From Kitasatospora viridis (GTDB taxonomy: Bacteria; Actinomycetota; Actinomycetes; Streptomycetales; Streptomycetaceae), in assembly GCF_007829815.1 (NCBI RefSeq), contig NZ_VIWT01000005.1, positions 434,001-498,000 on the forward strand: a stretch of 64,000 bases of DNA. The letters run 5' to 3'. Positions 1-12,000 of the stretch are shown one piece after another. Every line of letters starts with the position of its first letter. Position 1 is the stretch's first letter. The notes under the pieces were generated by a model. That model saw only the letters and a list, made by a program, of their open reading frames with translations. It did no database searches and was not told the DNA's origin. A program made the translations under genes and the position numbers.

Positions 1-3000
1 TGTTGCTGGAGACCTGCTGGGAGGCGCTGGAGGACGCGGGGATCGCCCCGGGTTCGCTGAAGGGCACCGACACCGGCGTCTACGCCGGGATCGTCGCCTC
101 GGGTTACCGGATCAGTGCGCAGGACGGTGCCGGCGGCTTCGGGATGACCGGGACGACGGCGAGCGTGGCGTCGGGCCGAGTGGCGTACTCGCTGGGGCTT
201 CAGGGTCCGGCGGTGTCGATCGACACGGCGTGCTCGTCCTCGCTGACGGCGATTCACCTCGCCGCGCAGGCGCTGCGGTCCGGGGAGTGCGGGATCGCGC
301 TCGCCGGTGGCGTCACGGTCATGGCCACCCCGGGGACCTACACGGAGTTCGCGCGCCAGCGCGGCCTGGCCGCCAACGGCCGCTGCAAGCCGTTCGCCGA
401 TGCCGCTGATGGCACCGGCTGGGGCGAAGGCGTCGGCATGGTGGTCCTGGAACGGCTGTCCGATGCGCGGGCTCGTGGGCACAAGGTGCTGGCGGTCGTG
501 GCGGGTAGCGCGGTCAACCAGGACGGGGCCAGCAACGGTCTGTCCGCGCCGAACGGACCGTCGCAGCAACGGGTGATCCGGGCCGCGCTGGCGAGTGCGG
601 GGTTGCAGCCGGCCGACGTTGACGTCGTCGAGGCGCACGGCACCGGCACCGCACTGGGTGACCCGATCGAGGCCCAAGCGCTGCTGGCCACCTACGGTCA
701 GAACCGGCCGGAGGGTCGGCCCCTGCTGCTCGGGTCGGTGAAGTCGAACATCGGCCACACGCAGGCTGCTGCTGGTGTGGCGGGTGTGATCAAGATGGTG
801 CAGGCGATGCGGCACGGGATGCTGCCGCAGACCCTGCATGTCGACGCCCCGTCCTCGCACGTCGACTGGTCGGCCGGAGCGGTGGAACTGCTGAGCACGG
901 CGCGGGAGTGGCCGGCTGGTTCCGGCCCTCGGCGTGCGGGTGTGTCGGCGTTCGGGATCAGCGGCACCAACGTCCACATGATCCTGGAACAGCCCACGCA
1001 GGACATTCCTGCTGTTGAGGCACCTGTCCCGGATGGGCCGGAGTCCACGGAGCCGGTGGCGTGGGTGCTGTCGGCACGGTCCGCTCCGGCACTCGCTGAG
1101 CAGGCCGGTCGGCTGGCGGAGTTCGCGGTGGCCCGTCCGGAGGTTGCGGCCAAGGACGTGGCGTTCTCCCTGGCCGTTACCCGGACCACGGCCTTCTCCC
1201 ACCGCCTGGCGGTGATCGGCCGGGACCGCGACCAGCTGCTCGAAGGCCTGACCGCTGCCGCGGTGGGCCAGGAGGCACCCGGCGTGGTGACCGGGACCGC
1301 TGGTGATGGCCGGGTCGCTGTCGTCTTCTCCGGGCAGGGTTCCCAGCGTCTGGGGATGGGCCTTGGTCTGTACGAGGCGTTCCCGGTGTTCGCTGAGGCC
1401 TTTGACGAGGTCTGCGGGCACCTGGACGGCCTTCTGCCCGGTTCGCTGCGTGAGGTGATCGCGGCCGGTGGTCCGGAGCTGGACCAGACCGTGTTCGCCC
1501 AGGCCGGGCTGTTCGCGGTGCAGGTGGCCCTCTTCCGGCTCTGGTCCTCGTGGGGCGTTGTGCCGCAGTGCGTGGCCGGGCACTCGATCGGCGAGGTCAC
1601 GGCCGCGTACGTGGCCGGGGTCTGGGACCTGGCCGACGCATGCGCAGTGGTGGCGGCACGCGGTCGCTTGATGCAGGAGCTGCCGGCCGGCGGTGCGATG
1701 GCTGCCCTGGATGCGTCGGCGGAGCAGGTCGCGGAGCTGGTTGCCGGGCGTGAGGGTGTGGCGGTCGCGGCGGTCAACAGTACGCGGCAGACGGTGATTT
1801 CGGGTGTCGAGTCCGTGGTGGACGAGCTGGCCGGCCTGTGGCGGGACCAGGGTGGGCGGGCGCGCCGGCTGCGGGTCAGTCACGCGTTCCACTCGCCGTT
1901 GATGGACCCGATGCTGGAGGAGTTCGCCCAGGTCCTGGACGGGGTGACCTGCCACGAGCCGCGGATCCCGCTGGTGTCCGGGACGCCGGGCGCGGACGTG
2001 ACCGACCCCGCCTACTGGGTGGCGCATGTGCGTGACACGGTCCGCCACCACGACGTGGTCGAGGCGATGCGGGCTCAGGGCATCGGCGTGTTCGCCGAGT
2101 TGGGCCCGGACGGTGCGCTGTCGGCGATGGTCGATGGAGACTCGGGGACGTGGGTCCCGGCGCTGCGCGGTGGCCAGGACGAGCCCGAGACGGCGCTGCG
2201 TGCGCTGGCTGGCCTCTTCGCGGCCGGTGTTGAGGTGGACTGGGCGGGGCTGACCGCCGGAGCGAGGAAGATCGCTCTGCCGACCTACCCGTTCCAGCAT
2301 CAGCACTACTGGCCGAAGGCCGTCACCGCTCGTGGTGACGCCTCGTCGGCCGGTCAGCAGCGTTCTGGCCACCCGTTGTTGGCGGCCGCAGTCTGGCTGG
2401 CCGAGGGCGACGGGCTGGTCCTGACGGGTCGTCTGTCACTGGCCACGATGCCGTGGCTGGCCGACCACGCCGTGCAGGGCACGGTCCTGCTGCCGGGAAC
2501 CGCGTTCGTGGACCTGGCGGTCCATACCGGTGACCTGGCCGGCTGTGGCGTACTGGAGGAGCTGACGCTCCAGGAACCGCTGGTGCTGTCGGAGCGCGGT
2601 GGCGTGCAGCTGCAGGTCCACGTTGGCGACAGCGACAGCGGTCGCCGAACCGTCACGGTCTCCTCCCGCCAGGGCGAAGGCGAATGGGTTCGCAACGCGG
2701 TCGGTGTGCTGGCGCCGGCCGACAGTGAGCCCGCCCCCGCCCGGCTGGCCGCTTGGCCTCCGGTCGGTGCGGAGCTGGTGCCGGTCGACGGCGCCTACGA
2801 AGCGTTCGCCCAGCGCGGATACAACTACGGTCCGGCGTTCCAGGGCCTGCGCCAGGTCTGGCGTGCCGGGGACACCGTCTACGCCGAGGCCGAACTGCCC
2901 CAGGTCATCGACTCGGACGCGGCCGCGTTCGGTCTGCATCCCGCTCTGCTCGATGCCGCGCTGCACGGTCTGCTGGCCGCCAGCGACGGTGGTGGCGGGA

Positions 3001-6000
3001 CGGGGCTGCCGTTCGCGTGGTCGGGCGTGCGGCTGCTGGCCGGCGGTGCCCGCCACCTGCGGGTGGTGCTGGCCCGCAAGTCGGGCGGCGTCTCGGTGAC
3101 GGCGTTCGACGGCGTCGGTGAACCCGTTCTGGAAGCCCGGTCGTTGGCGATGCGCGAGGCCTCGGCCGGACAGCTCGCCGGCGCTGGTCGCCAGGTGCGG
3201 CAGTCGCTGTTCACCGTGGACTGGGTCCCGGTTCCTGCCCCGCAGGCCGCTGAGGCCGCAGTCAGCTGGGTGCGGCACGGCTCGGCGGTGGCGCCGGTGG
3301 TTGTGGCGGCCGTCCCGGCTGCCCCGCCCGGGACTTCGGCCCCGCAGGCGGCCCAGCTGGCTGCCGCGACGGTGTTGGGTTGGGTGCAGGAGTGGCTCGG
3401 TGACCCCGAGACCGACAACTCCCGGTTGGTGATCTGGACCCAGGGCGCAGCCGCTGGGCAGGACTTGGCCGCCGCAGCGGTGACGGGCTTGATCCGCTCC
3501 ACGCAGTCGGAGCACCCGGGTCGTCTGCTGCTGGTCGATGTCGACCCGTCAGCCGACTTGGACCCCACCCGCGACGCTGACGTGGACGCTGTCCTGGCGG
3601 CGGTGTTGGGTGCCGATGAGTCCGAGCTCCGCATCCGCCCCGAGGCCGGCGGAATCGCGGCGTTCGGCCGGCGGCTGGCCCGGGCCGGGGCAGCCGGGGA
3701 ACTGGAGCTGCCGCGTGGCACGGGCTGGCGGATCGAGGTCGCCCGACCGGGCGACCTGGGCAGCGCGACCGTCGTCGAAGCACCTGAGCTGGGCGCCGAG
3801 TTGGCGGAAGGCCAAGTCCGGGTCGGGCTGCGTGCGGTGGGCGTGAACTTCCGCGACGTGGTGACCGGGCTGGGCATGGTCTCCGACGGCCGGATCCTCG
3901 GCGGGGAAGGCTCCGGGATCGTCCTGGAGACCGGCCCCGGAGTGACGGGTCTGACGGTGGGTCAGCCCGTGATGGGTCTGGTGCCGAACTGGGGGCCGGT
4001 CGGGATCGTGGACAGCCGCATGGTGGCGGCCATCCCGCAGGGTTGGTCGTTCCAGCAGGCTGCGGCGGTGCCGGTCGGGTTCCTCACCGCGTTCTACGCG
4101 TTGCGTGATCTCGGCCAGGTCCGCCCGGGTCAGCGGGTGCTGATCCACGCTGGTACCGGTGGAGTTGGCACGGCCGCAGTGCAGTTGGCCATGGCATGGG
4201 GCTTGGAGGTCTTCGCGACCGCCAGCCCGGCCAAGCAGCCGGCACTGCGGGCGATGGGCGTGGCTGACACCCACATCGCGTCCACTCGTGATCTGGCCTT
4301 CTGCGAGCGGTTCTTGGCCGTGACCGGCGGTCAGGGCATGGATGTGGTCGTGAACGCCCTCGCGGGGGAGTTCACGGACGCCTCGCTGCGACTGTTGCCG
4401 CGCGGCGGCCAGTTCGTCGAGATGGGCAAGACCGACATCCGCAACCCCGAGCAGGTCGCCGAGGCCTACCCCGGGGTGGTCTACCAGGCGTTTGACCTGA
4501 TGGACGCGGGCGAGCCGCGCATCGAGGAGATGCTGGCCGAGCTCGGGGCGATGTTCGACGCGGGCACGGTGGTCCCGCCGCCCGTGACGAGCTTCGAGCT
4601 GTCCCAGTCGGTGGCGGCGCTGCGCTATCTGCAGGCCGCCCGGCAGCTGGGCAAGGTCGTGCTGAACGTCCCCGCCGAGTGGGACCCGCAGGGCACGGCG
4701 CTGATCACGGGTGGAACCGGCACGCTTGGCGGGGAGTTGGCCCGGCACTTGGTGAACGTCCGTGGCATGCGGCACCTGCTGCTGATGTCGCGGCGCGGCC
4801 CGGTCGCTCCCGGAGTCGCCCGCCTGGCTGCGGAGTTGGCCGGCTCGGGCGCGGTGGTGCGGGTGCAGGCCGGCGATGCCGCCGACCGCGACGCCCTCGC
4901 CTCGGTCCTGGCGAGGAACGCGGTTGAGCGGCCACTGACGGCGGTCGTGCATGCCGCCGGTGTGATCGACGACGCGACGGTGGAGTCGCTGACGCCCGAG
5001 CGGATGGCGACCGTCATGGCGGCGAAGGCCGATGCGGCGTGGAACCTGCACGAGCTGACCGAAGACGCGGGCCTGGCTGGCTTCGTGCTCTACTCCTCGG
5101 CCGCAGCCAGCGTGGGCAGCCCGGGGCAGGGGAGCTACTCCGCTGCCAACGCGTTCCTGGACGCGCTGGCCGCCTACCGCCGCGAGCGGCACCTGGCCGG
5201 TCAGTCGCTGGCCTGGGGGCTGTGGGGCCAGACCTCGGAGATCACCGGGCAGTTGGCCGGCGCCGACCTCTCCCGCCTGCGCCGTGGCGGTGTCCAGCCG
5301 CTGACGACCGAGGAGGGCCTGGCACTCTTCGAGGCAGCGGCCGCGCTGGGCGCGCCCTTGGCGGTCCCGGCCCGGCTGGACCTGGCGGCGTTCTCGCGCG
5401 GCGGGCGGGAGGTGCCGGCGCTGCTGCGGGGCCTGACCGCCGGCGGAGTCGCCGCACGCCCGACCGCAGCCGTGGCCACGGCCGCGGAGACGGGTGGGCT
5501 GGCGGCCCGGTTGGCCGCGTTCGGTCCCGCCGAGCGTGAGCAGGAGGTCCTGGAGGTCGTCCGGGCCGCGGTCGCCGTCGTGCTGGGCCATGCCGGCCCC
5601 GCGGACATCGACCCCCAGCGGGCCTTCAAGGACATGGGCATCGACTCGCTGACCGGGCTGGAACTGCGCAACCGGCTCGCGACCGAGACCGGCCTCACCC
5701 TCCCCGCCACCCTGGTCTTCGACCACCCGACACCGGCCGAACTCGCTGGGCACCTCTGCCCGGAGATCTTCGCGGACGTGGTGGTGGAACCGGCGGTCTT
5801 CACCCAGCTCACCCAGCTGGAATCGATCCTCTCCGAGGTACCCGCGGACAGCGAAATGCGCTCCGACATCACGGCCCGACTGCGGACCGTGCTCTCGAAG
5901 TGGATGCGCGAGCAGGAGCCGACGGCGGAGAACACCGCGGCACAGAAACTTGAGTCGGCCTCGGCTGATGAAGTCTTTGACTTTATTGCTAAAGAGCTAG

Positions 6001-6011
6001 GAGTTTCCTAA
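1..6011 (+). CDS. Type I modular PKS, one module KS-AT(malonyl)-DH-ER-KR-ACP, 5' truncated by the window
   Basis: The gene enters the window already inside its ketosynthase; the first complete codon is at base 3. Numbering from there, the KS keeps its cysteine (C77, DTACSSS) and histidines (H212 in HGTGT, H252 in NIGHT). The AT has GHSIGE (S528) and HAFH (627-630), the usual malonyl-CoA signature. The DH carries HxxxGxxxxP from H822. The ER (about 1235-1560) has the NADPH loop HAGTGGVG. The KR has GGTGTLGG, the xDD motif of B-type reductases and a YSAAN active site. The ACP serine is about S1882. The last 75 residues form a docking tail ending in the EVFDFIAKELG pattern. The module should add a fully reduced two-carbon unit. 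The final codons are unusually AT-rich and contain the ribosome site for the next gene 4 bases downstream. Confidence 0.95.
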   Translation, partial: LLETCWEALEDAGIAPGSLKGTDTGVYAGIVASGYRISAQDGAGGFGMTGTTASVASGRVAYSLGLQGPAVSIDTACSSSLTAIHLAAQALRSGECGIALAGGVTVMATPGTYTEFARQRGLAANGRCKPFADAADGTGWGEGVGMVVLERLSDARARGHKVLAVVAGSAVNQDGASNGLSAPNGPSQQRVIRAALASAGLQPADVDVVEAHGTGTALGDPIEAQALLATYGQNRPEGRPLLLGSVKSNIGHTQAAAGVAGVIKMVQAMRHGMLPQTLHVDAPSSHVDWSAGAVELLSTAREWPAGSGPRRAGVSAFGISGTNVHMILEQPTQDIPAVEAPVPDGPESTEPVAWVLSARSAPALAEQAGRLAEFAVARPEVAAKDVAFSLAVTRTTAFSHRLAVIGRDRDQLLEGLTAAAVGQEAPGVVTGTAGDGRVAVVFSGQGSQRLGMGLGLYEAFPVFAEAFDEVCGHLDGLLPGSLREVIAAGGPELDQTVFAQAGLFAVQVALFRLWSSWGVVPQCVAGHSIGEVTAAYVAGVWDLADACAVVAARGRLMQELPAGGAMAALDASAEQVAELVAGREGVAVAAVNSTRQTVISGVESVVDELAGLWRDQGGRARRLRVSHAFHSPLMDPMLEEFAQVLDGVTCHEPRIPLVSGTPGADVTDPAYWVAHVRDTVRHHDVVEAMRAQGIGVFAELGPDGALSAMVDGDSGTWVPALRGGQDEPETALRALAGLFAAGVEVDWAGLTAGARKIALPTYPFQHQHYWPKAVTARGDASSAGQQRSGHPLLAAAVWLAEGDGLVLTGRLSLATMPWLADHAVQGTVLLPGTAFVDLAVHTGDLAGCGVLEELTLQEPLVLSERGGVQLQVHVGDSDSGRRTVTVSSRQGEGEWVRNAVGVLAPADSEPAPARLAAWPPVGAELVPVDGAYEAFAQRGYNYGPAFQGLRQVWRAGDTVYAEAELPQVIDSDAAAFGLHPALLDAALHGLLAASDGGGGTGLPFAWSGVRLLAGGARHLRVVLARKSGGVSVTAFDGVGEPVLEARSLAMREASAGQLAGAGRQVRQSLFTVDWVPVPAPQAAEAAVSWVRHGSAVAPVVVAAVPAAPPGTSAPQAAQLAAATVLGWVQEWLGDPETDNSRLVIWTQGAAAGQDLAAAAVTGLIRSTQSEHPGRLLLVDVDPSADLDPTRDADVDAVLAAVLGADESELRIRPEAGGIAAFGRRLARAGAAGELELPRGTGWRIEVARPGDLGSATVVEAPELGAELAEGQVRVGLRAVGVNFRDVVTGLGMVSDGRILGGEGSGIVLETGPGVTGLTVGQPVMGLVPNWGPVGIVDSRMVAAIPQGWSFQQAAAVPVGFLTAFYALRDLGQVRPGQRVLIHAGTGGVGTAAVQLAMAWGLEVFATASPAKQPALRAMGVADTHIASTRDLAFCERFLAVTGGQGMDVVVNALAGEFTDASLRLLPRGGQFVEMGKTDIRNPEQVAEAYPGVVYQAFDLMDAGEPRIEEMLAELGAMFDAGTVVPPPVTSFELSQSVAALRYLQAARQLGKVVLNVPAEWDPQGTALITGGTGTLGGELARHLVNVRGMRHLLLMSRRGPVAPGVARLAAELAGSGAVVRVQAGDAADRDALASVLARNAVERPLTAVVHAAGVIDDATVESLTPERMATVMAAKADAAWNLHELTEDAGLAGFVLYSSAAASVGSPGQGSYSAANAFLDALAAYRRERHLAGQSLAWGLWGQTSEITGQLAGADLSRLRRGGVQPLTTEEGLALFEAAAALGAPLAVPARLDLAAFSRGGREVPALLRGLTAGGVAARPTAAVATAAETGGLAARLAAFGPAEREQEVLEVVRAAVAVVLGHAGPADIDPQRAFKDMGIDSLTGLELRNRLATETGLTLPATLVFDHPTPAELAGHLCPEIFADVVVEPAVFTQLTQLESILSEVPADSEMRSDITARLRTVLSKWMREQEPTAENTAAQKLESASADEVFDFIAKELGVS

Positions 6012-6015
6012 TCCA

Positions 6016-9000
6016 ATGACCGAGATGACAGAGCACGAGAAGCTCCTCAGCTACCTGAAGAAGGTCACGGCCGACTCCTACGAGACCAAGGAACGCCTGC
6101 GGAAGATCGAGGCCCGCGAGCAGGAACCGGTTGCGATCGTCGGTATGGGTTGCCGGTTCCCGGGCGGGGTCGAGGACCCGGAGGGTTTCTGGCGGTTGGT
6201 CGCCGGCGGCTCCGACGCGATGTCGGGCTTCCCGGCGAACCGCGGCTGGGACGCGGCGGCCGCGTTCGACACCGGCGACGAGGGCCCGGCCTATTCCCAG
6301 GTGGGCGGTTTCCTGGATTGCGCCGGGAATTTCGACGCGGAGTTCTTCGGGATCAGTCCGCGTGAAGCCCTGGGCATGGATCCCCAGCAGCGGCTGCTGC
6401 TGGAGACCTGCTGGGAGGCACTGGAGGACGCGGGCATCACCCCGGCGTCGCTGAAGGGCACCGACACCGGGGTCTACGCCGGCATCATCGCCTCCGGGTA
6501 CCGGATCGGTGAGCAGGACGGTGCCGGCGGCTTCGGCCTGACCGGGACGACGGCGAGCGTGGCGTCGGGCCGGGTGTCGTACTCGCTGGGGCTTCAGGGC
6601 CCCGCTGTCTCGATCGACACGGCGTGTTCCTCGTCGCTGACGGCGATTCACCTGGCCGTGCAGGCCCTGCGGTCCGATGAGTGCGGGATGGCGCTGGCCG
6701 GTGGTGTCACCGTGATGGCCTCGCCCGGGACGTTCGCGGAGTTCGCGCGCCAGCGCGGGCTGGCCGGCGACGGCCGGTGCAAGCCGTTCGCGGAGGCGGC
6801 CGACGGCACCGGCTGGGGCGAGGGCGTCGGTGTCCTGGTGCTGGAGCGGCTCTCGGACGCCCGCGAGCGCGGGCACCGGGTGCTGGCGGTGATCTCGGGC
6901 AGTGCGGTCAACCAGGACGGGGCCAGCAATGGTCTCTCCGCGCCGAACGGCCCGTCGCAGCAGCGGGTGATCCGCGCGGCGCTGGCCAGCGCGAGGTTGC
7001 AGCCGAGCGACGTCGATGTGGTGGAGGCGCACGGCACCGGCACGGCGCTGGGTGACCCGATCGAGGCGCAGGCGCTGCTGGCGACGTACGGTCAGGACCG
7101 GCCGGAGGGTCGGCCGCTGTTGCTGGGTTCGGTGAAGTCGAACATTGGTCACACGCAGGCTGCGGCGGGTGTGGCTGGTGTGATCAAGATGGTTCAGGCG
7201 ATGCGGCACGGGATGCTGCCGCAGACGCTGCACGTGGACGCCCCGTCCTCGCACGTCGACTGGTCGGCCGGGGCGGTGGAGCTGCTGACCGAGCCGCGAG
7301 AGTGGCCGGCGGGTGCCGGCCCGCGGCGGGCCGGTGTCTCGGCGTTCGGGATCAGCGGCACCAACGTCCACGTGATCGTTGAAGAGCCCACCCCGGAGAC
7401 TCCTGCCGAGGACGCGTCTGCTTCGGACGCCCCTGTCCTGGAGGAGTTGGAGTCTGCGGGTCCGGTGGCGTGGGTGTTGTCGGCTCGTTCTGATGCGGCG
7501 TTGGCTGCGCAGGCGGGCCGGTTGGCGGAGTTCCTGACGGCCCGTCCGGAGGTCGCGGCCAAGGACGTGGCGTTGTCGTTGGCGGTGACGCGGACCACGG
7601 CGTTCTCGCACCGTCTGGCGGTGGTGGGTCGGGACCGTGACCAGCTGTTGGAGGGTCTGGGCGCTGTTGCCACCGGTGTGGTGACCGGGGCCGCTGGTGA
7701 TGGCCGGGTCGCTGTCGTCTTCTCGGGTCAGGGTTCCCAGCGTGTGGGGATGGGCCTGGGGTTGTACGAGGCGTTCCCGGTGTTCGCTGAGGCGTTTGAC
7801 GAGGTCTGCGGGCACCTGGACGGCCTTCTGCCCGGTTCGCTGCGTGAGGTGATCGCGGCCGGTGGTCCGGAGTTGGACCAGACGGTGTTCGCGCAGGCAG
7901 GCTTGTTCGCGGTGCAGGTGGCGTTGTTCCGGCTGTGGTCGTCGTGGGGTGTGGTTCCGCAGTGTGTGGCGGGGCATTCGATCGGCGAGGTCACGGCCGC
8001 GTACGTGGCCGGGGTGTGGGATCTGGCGGACGCGTGTGCGGTGGTTGCGGCGCGTGGCCGGCTGATGCAGGAGCTGCCGGCCGGCGGTGCGATGGCTGCC
8101 CTGGACGCGTCGGCGGAGCAGGTCGCGGAGCTGGTTGCCGGGCGTGAGGGGGTGGCGGTCGCGGCGGTCAACAGCGCTCGACAGACCGTCATTTCCGGTG
8201 TCGAGTCCGTGGTGGACGAGCTGGCCGGCCTGTGGCGGGACCAGGGTGGGCGGGCTCGCCGGCTGCGGGTGAGTCACGCGTTCCACTCGCCGTTGATGGA
8301 CCCGATGCTGGAGGAGTTCGCCCAGGTCCTGGACGGGGTGACCTGCCACGAGCCGCGTATTCCGCTGGTGTCGGGCACGCCGGGTGCGGACGTGACCGAC
8401 CCCGCCTACTGGGTGGCGCATGTGCGTGACACGGTCCGCCACCACGACGTGGTCGAGGCGATGCGGGCCCAGGGCATCAGTGTCTTCGCGGAGTTGGGCC
8501 CGGACGGCGCCCTGTCCGCGATGGCGGACGACGACGCGGGCACGTGGGTTCCGGCGTTGCGCGGCGGCCAGGACGAGCCCGAGACCGCGTTGCGCGCGCT
8601 GGCCGGTCTGTACGCGGCCGGTGTTGAGGTGGACTGGGCGGGGCTTGCCGCCGGAGCGAGCAAGGTCGCTCTGCCGACCTACCCGTTCCAGCATCAGCAC
8701 TACTGGCCGAAGGCCGCCGTTGGCCGTGGTGACGCCTGGTCGGCTGGGCAGCAGCGCTCTGGCCACCCGCTGTTGGCGGCAGCCGTGTGGCTGGCCGTCG
8801 GCGACGGCCTGGTGCTGACGGGTCGTCTGTCGCTGTCGGCGATGCCGTGGCTGGCCGACCACGCCGTGCACGGCACTGTCCTGCTGCCCGGAACCGCGTT
8901 CGTGGACCTTGCGGTCCACGCCGGTGACCTGGCCGGGTGCGGCACGCTGGAGGAACTGACGCTCCAGGAGCCGCTGCTCCTGCCCACCACCGGTGGCGTG

Positions 9001-12000
9001 CAGTTGCAGGTCCACGTCGGCGACAGCGACGGCGACAGCGGTCGGCGAACCGTCACGGTCTCCTCCCGCGAGGGTGAGGGCGAGTGGGTCCGGCACGCCG
9101 TGGGTGTACTGGCCCCTGCCGGCAGTGAGCCCGTCCCGGCTCCGCTGGACGTCTGGCCGCCGGCGGGTGCGGAGCCGGTTCCGGTCGACGACGCCTACGA
9201 GAAGTTCGCTCAGCGCGGTTACGGCTACGGTCCGGCGTTCCAGGGGCTGCATCAGGTCTGGCAGGCCGGGGACACCGTCTACGCCGAGGCCGAACTGCCC
9301 CAGGGCATCGACTCCGACGCAGCCGGGTTCGGCCTGCACCCCGCTCTGCTGGACGCTGCCCTGCACAGCCTCCTGGCCGCAGGCAGCAGCAATGGCAATG
9401 GCGGGGCGGGACTTCCGTTCGCCTGGTCGGGCGTGCGACTGCTGGCGGGCGGTGCCCGCCACTTGCGAGTGGCGTTGGTCCGTGCGTCGGGTGGCGTCTC
9501 CGTGACGGCGTTCGACGGTGTCGGCCAGCCGGTCTTGCAGGTGCGGTCGCTGGCGATGCGTGAGGCTTCGGCCGGTCAGCTCGCCGGGCCCGGTCGCCAG
9601 GTGCGGCAGTCGCTGTTCACCGTCGACTGGGTCCCACTGACGGTGCAGACTTCTGACGCCGTGGTCCCGTGGGCGCGGCATGGAGAGTCGGTCGCTCCGG
9701 TGGTTGTGGCGGCTTTGCCGGCTGCCGCGCCCGGGACTTCGGCCCCGGAGGCGGCCCGGCTGGCTGCCGCGACGGTGTTGAGTTGGGTGCAGGAGTGGCT
9801 CGGTGACCCCGAGACCGACGGTTCGCGGTTGGTGATCTGGACCCAGGGCGTAGCCGCCGGGCAGGACTTGGCCGGCGCAGCGGTCGCGGGTCTGGTCCGC
9901 TCGACGCAGTCGGAGCACCCGGGTCGTCTGCTGCTGGTCGATGTCGACCCGTCAGCCGGCCTGGACCCCACCCGCGACGCGGACGTGGACGCTGTGCTGG
10001 CCGTCGCGTTGGACGCCGATGAGCCCGAGGTCCGCATCCGTCCCGCAGCTGATGGGGGAGTCGCGGCGTTCGGTCGCCGGCTGGCCCGCTCCAACGAGCT
10101 GGCACTGCCCAGTGGTTCGGGCTGGCGGGTCGAGGTCGCCAATCCGGGTGACCTGGGCAGCGCCGCTGTCGTCGACGCCCCCGACTTGGACGCCGAGTTG
10201 GCAGCCGGCCAGGTCCGGGTCAGCCTGCGTGCGGTGGGCGTGAACTTCCGCGACGTGGTGACCGGTCTGGGCATGGTCGCGGACGTCCGAGGCCTTGGTG
10301 GCGAAGGCGCCGGCACTGTCCTGGAGATCGGCCCGGGAGTCACGGGTCTGACGGTGGGTCAGCCGGTGATGGGTCTGGTGCCGGGCTGGGGTCCGGTCGG
10401 GGTCGTCGACAGCCGGTTGCTCGCCCCGATCCCGCAGGGCTGGTCGTTCCAGCAGGCCGCAGCGGCGCCGGTCGGGTTCAGCACCGCGTTCTACGCGTTG
10501 CGGGACCTGGCCCAGGTCCGTGCGGGCCAGCGGGTGCTGATCCACGCCGGCACCGGTGGAGTCGGCACCGCTGCGGTGCAACTCGCCCAGGCATGGGGCC
10601 TGGAGGTGTTCGCCACCGCCAGCCCGGCCAAGCAGCACGCGCTTCGGGCGATGGGCCTGGCTGACACCCACATCGCCTCCACTCGTGATCTGGCCTTCTG
10701 CGAGCAGTTCCTGGCCGAGACCGGCGGCGAGGGCATGGACGTGGTCGTCAACGCCCTGGCCGGGGAGTTCACGGACGCCTCGCTCAGGCTGCTGCCGCGC
10801 GGCGGCCAGTTCGTCGAGATGGGCAAGACCGACATCCGCAACCCCGAGCAGGTCGCCGAGGCCTACCCCGGGGTGGTCTACCAGGCGTTCGACCTGATGG
10901 ACGCGGGCGAGCCGCGCGTTGCGGAGATGCTGGCCGAGCTCGGCGGCATGTTCGACGCGGGCACGGTGGTTCCGCCGCCGGTGACGACCTTCGAGCTGTC
11001 CCAGGCCGTGTCGGCACTGCGTTATCTGCAGGCGGCCCGGCAGTTGGGCAAGGTCGTGCTGAACGTCCCCGCTGCGTGGGACCCGCAGGGCACGGTGCTC
11101 GTCACGGGTGGAACCGGCACGCTGGGCGGAGAGTTGGCCCGGCACCTGGTGAACGTGCGTGGCATGCAGCACCTGGTCCTGATGTCCCGCCGGGGTCCGG
11201 CGGCGCCGGGAGTCGCCCGTCTGGTCGCGGAGTTGGCCGCGTCGGGCGCTGAGGTTCGGGTCCAGGCCGGCGATGCCGCCGACCGCGACGCGCTCGCCGC
11301 CGTGTTGGCACGGATCGAGCGGCCGCTGACGGCCGTGGTGCACGCCGCAGGTGTGATCGACGACGCGACGGTCGAGTCGCTGACGCCCGAGCGCATGGCG
11401 CCCGTGCTGGCGGCGAAGGTCGACGCGGCGTGGAACCTGCACGAGCTGACCGAAGATGCGGGCCTGGCCGGCTTCGTGCTCTACTCCTCGGCCGCCGCTG
11501 TCATGGGCAGCCCGGGGCAGGGCAGTTACGCCGCCGCGAACGCGTTCCTCGACGCGCTGGCCACCTACCGCCATGACCGGCAGCTGGCCGGTCAGTCGCT
11601 GGCGTGGGGCCTGTGGGCCCAGGCCTCGGAGATCACGGGCCATCTGGAGGGCGCGGGTCTGTCGCGCCTGCGCCGTGGCGGCATCCAGCCGCTGACGACC
11701 GAGCAGGGCCTGGCCCTGTTCGAGGCAGCGGCCGCGCTGGGTACGCCGTTGGCGGTCCCGGCCCGCCTGGACCTGACCGCACTGGCACGCCCGGGACGCC
11801 CGGTGCCTGCGCTGCTGCGGGGTCTGGCCGTTGGCGCTCTCGCCCGCCCGACTGCGGCCGTTGCCGTGGTCGCCGGTGGCCTGGCGGCCCGGTTGGCCGC
11901 GCTTGGCCCCGCCGAGCGCGAGCAGGAGGTCCTGCAGATCGTCCGGGCCGCCGCCGCCGTTGTCCTGGGGCACGCACACCCCGGGGACATCGATCCGCTG

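Noticed and set aside
3549..5753. Long minus-strand open frames opposite the PKS genes (up to 2428 codons in places)
   Set aside because: They are antisense shadows caused by high GC and G/C-rich third positions. Their translations are arginine-, histidine- and glutamine-rich with no motifs, while the plus strand encodes clear PKS domains.
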